From Acidobacteriaceae bacterium (lineage in GTDB: Bacteria; Acidobacteriota; Terriglobia; Terriglobales; Acidobacteriaceae), in assembly GCA_003156495.1 (NCBI GenBank), contig PMHC01000168.1, forward strand, positions 905 to 6,426: a stretch of 5,522 nucleotides of DNA, given 5' to 3'. Below the pieces are notes generated by a model. That model saw only the letters and a list, made by a program, of their open reading frames with translations, was not told the origin of the DNA and searched no databases. Within the stretch, counting starts at the first letter, position 1, and every line of letters begins with the position of its first letter. The position numbers and the translations under genes are program-made. Of the stretch, positions 1-4,965 are shown in pieces.

Positions 1-606
1 GGCGATGTTGGTGGCGTGGTCGCCGACGCGCTCCAAAGCGCGACTAATCATCAGGGCATTCAAGGCCTGCGGGGCCAGATGGCTCTGCTCCTCCATGACT
101 TTGGTGAGCGCCTTGTATGCATTGCGATTCATCTCGTCGACGGCCTCGTCCATGTTGAGCACGGCGCGAGCCAGCTCGGCATCGGCCTCGATAAAGGCTT
201 GTAGGCTTTTGCGCACCATGTCTTCGACCAGCGCGGCCATGCGGGGCACATCAACGGGCAGATCGACGGCGGCCATCTTCTCCATGTGGCGCACGCGCTC
301 GCTGATGTTTTTCGCCGCGTCGCCAACGCGCTCCAGATCGGCGTTGATCTTGATGATGCTCAGGATGAAGCGCAGATCGACGGCCATGGGCTGTTCCATG
401 GCCAGCAGATCGAGCGCCGACTGATCGATCTCGCGCTCCATGCGATTGATGGCCAGCTCACTGCGGCTGACCAGATCGCAAATCGACAGATCGCGAACGC
501 GGTAGGCCTCGACGGAGCGCTGAATAGCCTGCTCGGCAAGGCCGGCCATGACGAGTAGATTCTCTTTAAGATCTTCCAGACTTTGTTGAAAACGAAGGCG
601 TGTCAT
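1..606 (-). CDS. phoU: PhoU, phosphate transport and Pho-regulon regulator (C-terminus cut off by window edge)
   Basis: PhoU is a cytoplasmic all-helical protein that links the Pst transporter to the PhoR/PhoB-type two-component system and dampens phosphate uptake and Pho signalling when phosphate is sufficient. Reading from an ATG at 606-604 gives 202 codons with no stop up to the window edge, starting MTRLRFQQSLEDLKENLL. The protein shows the family's internal duplication: LERVGDAAKNI at residues 91-101 and LERVGDHATNI at 191-201, exactly 100 residues apart. Each contains an ExxxD metal-binding-type motif (E92/D96, E192/D196). PhoU proteins are usually about 215-240 residues, so only the last short helix segment is missing. 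The ATG overlaps the pstB stop codon as ATGA, and the AGG inside the last pstB codons can serve as a ribosome site, so translational coupling is likely. The frame is open at the edge, so the truncation comes from the window and is no sign of a broken gene. Family assignment is firm. Confidence 0.95.
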   Translation of the reverse strand, partial: MTRLRFQQSLEDLKENLLVMAGLAEQAIQRSVEAYRVRDLSICDLVSRSELAINRMEREIDQSALDLLAMEQPMAVDLRFILSIIKINADLERVGDAAKNISERVRHMEKMAAVDLPVDVPRMAALVEDMVRKSLQAFIEADAELARAVLNMDEAVDEMNRNAYKALTKVMEEQSHLAPQALNALMISRALERVGDHATNIA

Positions 607-1361
607 CCGAACCTACCCGTGATGTAATCTTCCGTGCGCTTGTCGGAAGGATTGGTAAAAATCTTCTGCGTCGAGTCAAACTCGACCATGCGGCCATTCA
701 AAAAGAATCCCGTCATCTCGGCGACGCGCGCCGCCTGTTGCATATTATGCGTCACGATGACGATCGTGTACTGAGTCTTCAGTTGAAAAATCAGGTCTTC
801 GATCTTCGAGGTCGAAACCGGATCAAGCGCCGAGGCCGGTTCGTCCATCAACAGAACTTCCGGGTCTACGGCCAAAGCGCGCGCGATGCACAACCGCTGC
901 TGCTGGCCGCCGGAGAGGCTGGCGCCGGATTTTTTCTTCAGATCGTCCTTGACCTCGTCCCAAAGGGCGGAGTTTTTGAGCGACTTTTCGACGATCTCGT
1001 CGAGAGACTTGCGATTGGTGTAGCCGTTCAGCTTGAGGCCGGCGGCGACGTTGTCGTAAATCGACATTGTCGGGAAGGGATTGGGCCGTTGAAAAACCAT
1101 GCCCACGCGGCGGCGGATTTCGACCGGCTTCACGTCCTCGTAAATGTCGATGCCGCCCATACGAACGGTGCCGGTGACGCGCGCGATCGGGTTGGTTTCG
1201 TGCATGCGGTTCAAGCAGCGCACAAAGGTGCTTTTGCCGCAGCCCGAAGGGCCAATCAACGCCGTGGCGTGATTGGCGGGAATGTTCAGGGAGATGTCCT
1301 GCAGCGTGTGGTTGGAACCGTACCACGCGTTCAGGTTCGCGACTTCGATGCCGACGCCCAC
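603..1361 (-). CDS. pstB: Phosphate ABC transporter ATP-binding protein PstB
   Basis: PstB is the cytoplasmic ATPase that powers phosphate import through PstC/PstA. The 252-residue product has normal family length and all ABC motifs: Walker A GPSGCGKST at 37-45, Q-loop VFQRPNPFP at 89-97 (the 'RPNPFP' wording is typical of PstB), signature LSGGQQQRL at 149-157, Walker B LLMDEP at 170-175 with catalytic E174, the D-loop SALDP at 177-181, and the switch histidine in VTHN (H205). A176 replaces the threonine common in 'DEPTSALDP', a tolerated variation. The start is GTG at 1361-1359, one base after the pstA stop. An AAAGGGG ribosome site lies 9 bases upstream inside the end of pstA, and no ATG fits better. 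The stop overlaps the phoU start. The long open frame on the opposite strand over this gene is a codon-bias shadow. Confidence 0.97.
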   Translation of the reverse strand: MGVGIEVANLNAWYGSNHTLQDISLNIPANHATALIGPSGCGKSTFVRCLNRMHETNPIARVTGTVRMGGIDIYEDVKPVEIRRRVGMVFQRPNPFPTMSIYDNVAAGLKLNGYTNRKSLDEIVEKSLKNSALWDEVKDDLKKKSGASLSGGQQQRLCIARALAVDPEVLLMDEPASALDPVSTSKIEDLIFQLKTQYTIVIVTHNMQQAARVAEMTGFFLNGRMVEFDSTQKIFTNPSDKRTEDYITGRFG

Positions 1362-1362
1362 T

Positions 1363-2244
1363 TTAGCTTGCCCCTTTCAAAACGCCGCGGCTGGTGACGT
1401 ATCGCACCAGAGAAACGGCGAGCACAATCAGAACGATTAAGACCAGCGCTCCCGCCCAGGCCAGCCGGTGCCAGTCGTCGTACGGAGAGATGGCGTAAAC
1501 ATAAATTTGCAGCGGAAGAGCGGCGATGGGCTCGTTCAGCGTCGTGCTCCAGAAGTTGTTACCCAAAGCGGTAAAGAGCAGCGGCGCGGTTTCGCCAGCC
1601 ACGCGCGCAAAAGCCAACATGCAGCCGGTGATGATGCCCGGCGATGCGGTTTTTACGGTGATCGACAGCACCGAGCGCCAGTTGGGAACGCCCAGCCCCA
1701 GCGCGGCTTCGCGCACCACGTGCGGCACCATCAGCAGCATTTCCTCGGTGGTGCGGCAGATGGTGGGAATCATCATGATGCCCAGCGCGACGCCGCCGGC
1801 AAAGGCCGAAAAGTGCCCTTGCGGCAAAACGATCAGCGAGTAGGCGGCGATGCCCATCACGATCGAGGGTACGCCGTTCAGCACGTCGGCGGTAAAGCGG
1901 ATGGCGTTGGCCAGCTTGGTGCCGCGGCCGAACTCCGCCAGATAAACCCCGCCGAAGATCCCCATGGGAACGCCCAGAATACTGGCCACGGCCAGCAGCG
2001 TGGCCGAACCCACAATCGCATTGGCCATGCCGCCGCCGGCTTCGCCCACTGGCTTGGGCGTGCGGATAAAGAAATCCAGATTCAGCGAGCTGGCGCCTTT
2101 CAGCAAAAGATAGATGAAGATCGCCACCAAAGGCAGAATGACGAGCAGCGTTGATAGCACCGCCAGAATCGTGGCGCCGCTATCGATCAACCCGCGAATC
2201 CGCGCGCGCAGTTGAAATTTCGTTCCTGTACTGGCTGCTTCCAT
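1363..2244 (-). CDS. pstA: Phosphate ABC transporter permease PstA
   Basis: PstA is one of the two inner-membrane permease subunits that form the phosphate channel with PstC and dock onto PstB. The product has 293 residues, close to the roughly 296 of the E. coli protein. Hydrophobic segments fall near residues 24-48, 72-98, 120-141, 149-161, 203-216 and 262-283, as expected for six membrane spans. The cytoplasmic EAA loop that contacts the ATPase is visible as REAALGLGVPNWRSVL at about 178-193, followed by ARVAGETAPLLFTA at 213-226, a signature of PstA. The start ATG at 2244-2242 is preceded by GAGGAG four bases upstream, a clear ribosome site. The gene is 36 bp from pstC and 1 bp from pstB, so it is an internal gene of the operon. 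No hairpin is seen in either gap. Confidence 0.96.
   Translation of the reverse strand: MEAASTGTKFQLRARIRGLIDSGATILAVLSTLLVILPLVAIFIYLLLKGASSLNLDFFIRTPKPVGEAGGGMANAIVGSATLLAVASILGVPMGIFGGVYLAEFGRGTKLANAIRFTADVLNGVPSIVMGIAAYSLIVLPQGHFSAFAGGVALGIMMIPTICRTTEEMLLMVPHVVREAALGLGVPNWRSVLSITVKTASPGIITGCMLAFARVAGETAPLLFTALGNNFWSTTLNEPIAALPLQIYVYAISPYDDWHRLAWAGALVLIVLIVLAVSLVRYVTSRGVLKGAS
1371..1377 (-). promoter_or_regulatory. pstB: Ribosome binding site setting the GTG start of pstB
   Basis: AAAGGGG on the minus strand, inside the last codons of pstA, sits nine bases before the pstB GTG at 1361. As no ATG lies in frame nearby, this site decides for the GTG start and indicates pstA-pstB translational coupling. 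Confidence 0.6.
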
Positions 2245-2280
2245 GAATCTCCTCGTTGAATTCTCTTCCCCGCCCCGCAG

Positions 2281-3372
2281 TTAGTTCACACGCGCCGGTG
2301 CGCCACGGGTAACGGCCCAAACCAGCAGGCGGGCCAGCGCGTTAACTATGATGGTGACGATAAACAGCGCCAGGCCAATCTCGATCAGTGCGCTGCGATG
2401 CAGATCGTTGGTGGCTTCGGCAAACTCGTTGGCAATCACGGCGGCCATCGAGCTGCCATTGGCCAGCAGCGAGCGGTGAATCTCGGGGCTGTTGCCGATC
2501 ACCATGGTGACGGCCATGGTTTCGCCCAGCGCGCGCCCCAGACCTAAAATGATGGCGCCGACAATGCCGATGCGGGCGTTGCGCAAAACGCCCATGCGGA
2601 TCATCTCCCAGCGCGTAGCGCCGAGGGCCAGCACCGCCTCGCGCTGCGAATGCGGCACGGCGATCATCACCTCACGGGTCAGCGAAGAAATGATCGGCAG
2701 AATCATGATGGCGAGAATGACGGATGCGGAAACAAAGCCGAGACCGGTGGGATTGTCGTCGCTGAAAAGGCCGCTCCAGCCGAAGATTTTAATCAACCAT
2801 GGGTTGACGTGTTCGCGCAGCAGCGGCACCAGCACGAAGATCGCCCACAGACCGTAGATGATACTGGGAATGGCGGCCAGCAACTCGGTAAGAAAGGCCA
2901 GTGGTCCGCGTAAAAAATTCGGACACATCTCGGTGAGAAAGACGGCGACGCCCAGCGCCAGCGGAACGGCCAGCATCAACGCCATCAGCGAAGAAAGCAG
3001 TGTGCCGTAAACAAACGGCAAAGCGCTGAAATGACCGTTGACCGGATCCCAGTAGGTCGGCAGTCCGGTGTACGGATCGATGTAGGCCTTGAAGAAGAAT
3101 TGCAGGCCGAAGCTGTGCCAGGCCAGACGCGAGTTGCCGATCAGCTCGATGGCGATGAGCGCGACAATACCGAAGATGCTCAGCGCGCACAGCGTCATCA
3201 AAATCTGGAAACTCCGGTCCGCTAAGGCGGAGTTGCCGCGCGAAAGCAAAAAACGGCGAACCTCCGACGGCTCTTGCGCCGCCGAGGCTGCCTGGCGCTG
3301 CTCGGCGGTTACGCTTGGCTCAGGCTGGAACTGAGGATGGGCGATATGAATTTCCGGCACGGTTGTATCCAC
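2281..3372 (-). CDS. pstC: Phosphate ABC transporter permease PstC
   Basis: PstC is the partner permease of PstA in the inner membrane and the first gene of this operon. The product has 363 residues, about 40 more than E. coli PstC (319). The excess is a polar N-terminal tail of roughly 50 residues rich in Q, E, A and P before the first membrane span (about 57-78). Further spans are near 117-145, 155-185, 211-231, 269-291 and 328-353. The periplasmic stretch YWDPVNGHFSALPFVYGTL at 107-125 and the EAA loop REAVLALGATRWEMI at 244-258 are typical of PstC, as is LGRALGETMAVTMVIGN at 278-294. The start given is GTG at 3372. An in-frame TAA two codons upstream excludes anything longer. The AAGG before it lies only one base from the GTG, so no properly spaced ribosome site is seen. 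A second GTG at codon 5 is an alternative start. Confidence 0.95.
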   Translation of the reverse strand: MDTTVPEIHIAHPQFQPEPSVTAEQRQAASAAQEPSEVRRFLLSRGNSALADRSFQILMTLCALSIFGIVALIAIELIGNSRLAWHSFGLQFFFKAYIDPYTGLPTYWDPVNGHFSALPFVYGTLLSSLMALMLAVPLALGVAVFLTEMCPNFLRGPLAFLTELLAAIPSIIYGLWAIFVLVPLLREHVNPWLIKIFGWSGLFSDDNPTGLGFVSASVILAIMILPIISSLTREVMIAVPHSQREAVLALGATRWEMIRMGVLRNARIGIVGAIILGLGRALGETMAVTMVIGNSPEIHRSLLANGSSMAAVIANEFAEATNDLHRSALIEIGLALFIVTIIVNALARLLVWAVTRGAPARVN

Positions 3373-3377
3373 ACCTT

Positions 3378-3385
3378 AAGGCTAC
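3378..3385 (+). repeat. AAGGNTAC motif copy 1 (AAGGCTAC)
   Basis: This is one of four copies of the 8-bp pattern AAGGNTAC inside the 202-bp pstC/repressor intergenic region. It lies 6 bp upstream of the pstC GTG and sits in a longer direct similarity: the 13 bases from 3376 (TTAAGGCTACCGG) match those from 3551 (TTAAGGATACCTG) at 11 positions. It also abuts the 8-bp palindrome CCTTAAGG at 3374-3381. No second half-site with the spacing of the palindrome at 3553-3570 follows it. Protein binding here is an inference; only the repetition is seen. Confidence 0.45.
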
Positions 3386-3394
3386 CGGGGAAAT

Positions 3395-3412
3395 ATGAAC
3401 GGAAGGTTACAG
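3395..3412 (-). promoter_or_regulatory. Candidate Pho box upstream of pstC
   Basis: On the minus strand this reads CTGTAAC-CTTC-CGTTCAT, two 7-mers separated by 4 bases. That is the architecture of the PhoB-binding box, whose enterobacterial repeat is CTGTCAT; each 7-mer agrees at 5 of 7 positions. It lies 22 bp upstream of the pstC start, where phosphate-starvation activation of this operon would be expected. Ten bases further downstream is TAGCCT (3384-3379), a weak -10 candidate with three matches to TATAAT. Using it would put the transcript start at about the GTG itself. The box also contains an AAGGNTAC copy on the other strand (3403-3410), so the sequence could belong to a different regulator. 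The consensus outside Proteobacteria is less certain, hence modest confidence. Confidence 0.4.
3403..3410 (+). repeat. AAGGNTAC motif copy 2 (AAGGTTAC), part of a 10-bp inverted repeat
   Basis: This is the second copy of the AAGGNTAC pattern, 25 bp from copy 1 in the same orientation. Extended by two bases (AAGGTTACAG, 3403-3412), it is the exact reverse complement of CTGTAACCTT at 3561-3570. Both divergent genes therefore carry CTGTAACCTT in the same orientation relative to their own start: it ends 30 bp before the pstC GTG and 4 bp before the repressor ATG. It overlaps the candidate Pho box. Confidence 0.5.
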
Positions 3413-3552
3413 ACAAGCAAAATCAAATGCATAGGTTAGGATATTCTTTCCCCTATGGTCCCCAAAGCCAAGCGGCGCTTCAAGGCCAAAAGCCGTATAT
3501 TTCTTTGGAGAAAATCGATATAGCAAGGGAAAAGCAGTGTATTCTCGTTTTT

Positions 3553-3570
3553 AAGGATACCTGTAACCTT
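3553..3570. promoter_or_regulatory. Candidate palindromic operator next to the repressor start codon
   Basis: The sequence AAGGATAC-CT-GTAACCTT is an 18-bp imperfect palindrome of two AAGGNTAC half-sites around a 2-bp centre; 14 of 18 positions are symmetric. LacI-family proteins bind palindromes of about this size as dimers and often repress their own gene. The site ends 4 bp before the ATG of the LacI-type gene, where a bound dimer would block transcription or its start. The centre is CT, whereas many LacI-family operators have CG, which weakens the match. The symmetry is seen directly. The identity of the binding protein is inferred from position alone. Confidence 0.5.
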
Positions 3571-3574
3571 TAAG

Positions 3575-4642
3575 ATGGCTAAAGTTAAAAATCCAACGCC
3601 GTCCGGGCACGTCAATCTGCGTATGCTCTCCGAGCATTTGCAGCTCTCGCAAACGACGATCTCCTTGGTTTTGAACCATTCACCGGCCGCCAAGTCCATT
3701 CCGCAGGAGACGCGGGATCGCGTGGTCGAGGCCGCCAAACGGTTCAATTACCGGCCCAACTACTTTGCCCGCTCGCTACGGCAAAGCCGGTCGCTTAGCG
3801 TCGGCGTGCTGGCGCCGGATCTGAGCGAAGGTTACTTCACGCGCGTAATGAACGGCGTAGTGGAAAAGCTGATCGCGGCGCACTACTTCTACTTCACCGC
3901 CTGCCACGACTGGAAGCCGGAGCTGATCGAGCGCTATCCGCGCCTGTTGGTGGAGCGGGCCGTTGACGGATTTCTGCTGCTGAACACGTCGGTCGCCGAG
4001 CTGGCCGTGCCAGTGCCGGCGGTTGCCATCTCGAGCCACTGCGCGGCGCCCAACGTCACCAATATCGTTTTGGACCATCATGCGGCGGTCGAGCAGGCGC
4101 TCAAGCACCTGTATGAACTCGGCCACCGGCGCATCGCCATCATGCGTGGCCCGCACGCAATTCCCGACTCGGAATTCCGCTGGAAGAGCATTCAGCGGGT
4201 AGCCAAGGAAATCGGTCTGAAACTCGATCCCGAGCTGGTGATTCGCATCGACGCCAGCGGCTGGTCGACCAAATCCGGCCAACACCCCATGGCTCCCGAG
4301 ATCGGCTACAAACCGATTAAAGCGCTGCTGGAGCGTACGCGCGCCTTTACGGCCATCTTCTGCTTCAACGACATTGCGGCCATCGGCGCCATCCGCGCGC
4401 TGAAAGATGCCGGCCTGAACGTGCCAGGCGACGTTTCCGTCGTGGGCTTCGACGACATTCTTTCGGCGGCTTACTTCACCCCGTCGCTGACCACCGTGCG
4501 GCAGCCGTTGGCCGAGATGGGCCGGCGCGGCGCCGAGGTGCTACTCGAACGAATCGCCGACAAGGAAAAGCCGTTTCCTTCCGAAATTGTGGTCAGCCCG
4601 GAGCTGGTCGTACGCGAATCGACCGGACCGGCGAAAAGCTGA
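3575..4642 (+). CDS. LacI-family transcriptional repressor
   Basis: This is a 355-residue one-component DNA-binding regulator of normal LacI/GalR length. After a short polar N-terminus, the helix-turn-helix spans about residues 13-34 (LSEHLQLSQTTISLVLN within it), followed by the third helix ETRDRVVEAAKRFNYRPN and the hinge helix YFARSLRQ at 63-70. The remainder is the periplasmic-binding-protein-like sensor domain, with YELGHRRIAIMRG at 180-192, the CFND motif at 263-266, GDVSVVGFDDI at 285-295 and SLTTVRQPLAEMG at 304-316. Counterparts of effector-contacting residues of LacI (R197, N246, D274) are recognisable as R202, N265 and D293, so a small, probably sugar-like ligand is plausible but not identified. 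The residues 229-241 form a slightly long loop. The gene diverges from pstC; local position suggests self-control through the palindrome before its ATG. No Shine-Dalgarno precedes the ATG, yet the next in-frame ATG (codon 17) would remove the first helix, so 3575 is preferred. The targets are unknown. Confidence 0.93.
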   Translation: MAKVKNPTPSGHVNLRMLSEHLQLSQTTISLVLNHSPAAKSIPQETRDRVVEAAKRFNYRPNYFARSLRQSRSLSVGVLAPDLSEGYFTRVMNGVVEKLIAAHYFYFTACHDWKPELIERYPRLLVERAVDGFLLLNTSVAELAVPVPAVAISSHCAAPNVTNIVLDHHAAVEQALKHLYELGHRRIAIMRGPHAIPDSEFRWKSIQRVAKEIGLKLDPELVIRIDASGWSTKSGQHPMAPEIGYKPIKALLERTRAFTAIFCFNDIAAIGAIRALKDAGLNVPGDVSVVGFDDILSAAYFTPSLTTVRQPLAEMGRRGAEVLLERIADKEKPFPSEIVVSPELVVRESTGPAKS

Positions 4643-4653
4643 ACTAAAGACGA

Positions 4654-4681
4654 AAACGCCTCGCGGTTTCGCGGGGCGTTT
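4654..4681 (+). terminator. Rho-independent terminator after the LacI-family gene
   Basis: Eleven bases past the repressor stop codon, AAACGCC-T-CGCG pairs with CGCG-G-GGCGTTT across a GTTT tetraloop, giving a 12-bp stem with one U-G wobble (4661/4674) on the plus strand. The U-run is partly inside the stem and then interrupted (TTTCCTGATTTA). On the minus strand the stem has one C-A mismatch but a better tail (TTTTCGTCTTT), so it may also end the convergent transcript from the small gene and homoserine dehydrogenase. A bidirectional role is inferred from the layout. Confidence 0.85.
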
Positions 4682-4704
4682 CCTGATTTATATCGACATG
4701 GCCT

Positions 4705-4911
4705 TCAACAGCAGGCGGCATCGAGCCAGCGACCGATGTAAACCTGGGCGTGACGTTCGCCGCAGTAATGGCGCGCGCCTTTTGCATTGGCGGCCTCTTC
4801 GGTCCACTTGTAAATGATCAGCCGGGCTTCGCAGCAGTGGATCACAATCCAATGCTGCGGATTATCGCTTTCCTCGCCGCAGATTTCGCATCGATACGTA
4901 GAGCCGTACAT
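4705..4911 (-). CDS. Small Cys-rich, zinc-finger-like hypothetical protein (68 aa)
   Basis: I cannot name this gene. The 68-residue product begins MYGSTYRCEICGEESDNPQ and carries a C8-x2-C11 pair near the N-terminus and HYC50-x3-H54 near the C-terminus, a spacing that could hold one zinc ion. There is an adjacent pair C26-C27 and a terminal C67-C68. There is no signal peptide or membrane span, so a cytoplasmic metal-binding protein is the simplest reading. Gene reality is supported by an ATG with GAGG six bases upstream (4918-4921), by a codon pattern like its neighbours, and by a fit between the homoserine dehydrogenase stop and the terminator, which leaves no other gene in this stretch. It follows hom by 54 bp without a terminator and so is probably co-transcribed. 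I recall similar short proteins in Acidobacteriota genomes, but cannot check this. No function should be assigned. Confidence 0.75.
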   Translation of the reverse strand: MYGSTYRCEICGEESDNPQHWIVIHCCEARLIIYKWTEEAANAKGARHYCGERHAQVYIGRWLDAACC

Positions 4912-4917
4912 GGTAGA

Positions 4918-4921
4918 CCTC
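4918..4921 (-). promoter_or_regulatory. Ribosome binding site of the small Cys-rich protein gene
   Basis: GAGG lies six bases before the ATG at 4911-4909 on the minus strand. It supports this start and the reality of the short gene. The 54-bp gap between hom and this gene holds no convincing promoter or terminator. Confidence 0.55.
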
Positions 4922-4965
4922 GCACTCAGGGGGCCCGACCGATCCGTACTTGCTTGGTGGTAATT

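Noticed and set aside
5..558. Plus- and minus-strand open frames over the first 560 bases
   Set aside because: They are shadows of phoU, whose frame runs open from 606 to the window edge and carries both PhoU signature repeats.
600..1397. A 265-codon open frame on the plus strand antisense to pstB
   Set aside because: It lies fully opposite a complete, motif-rich pstB, its translation is rich in R, H, D and Q with no recognisable domain, and such frames are common opposite GC-rich genes.
1468..2154. A 228-codon plus-strand open frame antisense to pstA
   Set aside because: The product is a low-information R/H/Q-rich sequence, and the minus strand clearly encodes a membrane permease here.
3274..3573. 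A 99-codon plus-strand frame running through the intergenic region up to the repressor ATG
   Set aside because: Its first third is antisense to pstC, it has no clear ribosome site or recognisable domain, and it crosses the promoter region containing the repeated motifs.
3436..3747. A 103-codon minus-strand frame overlapping the repressor's HTH region
   Set aside because: It is antisense to a strongly supported DNA-binding domain and to the intergenic region, with no family resemblance.
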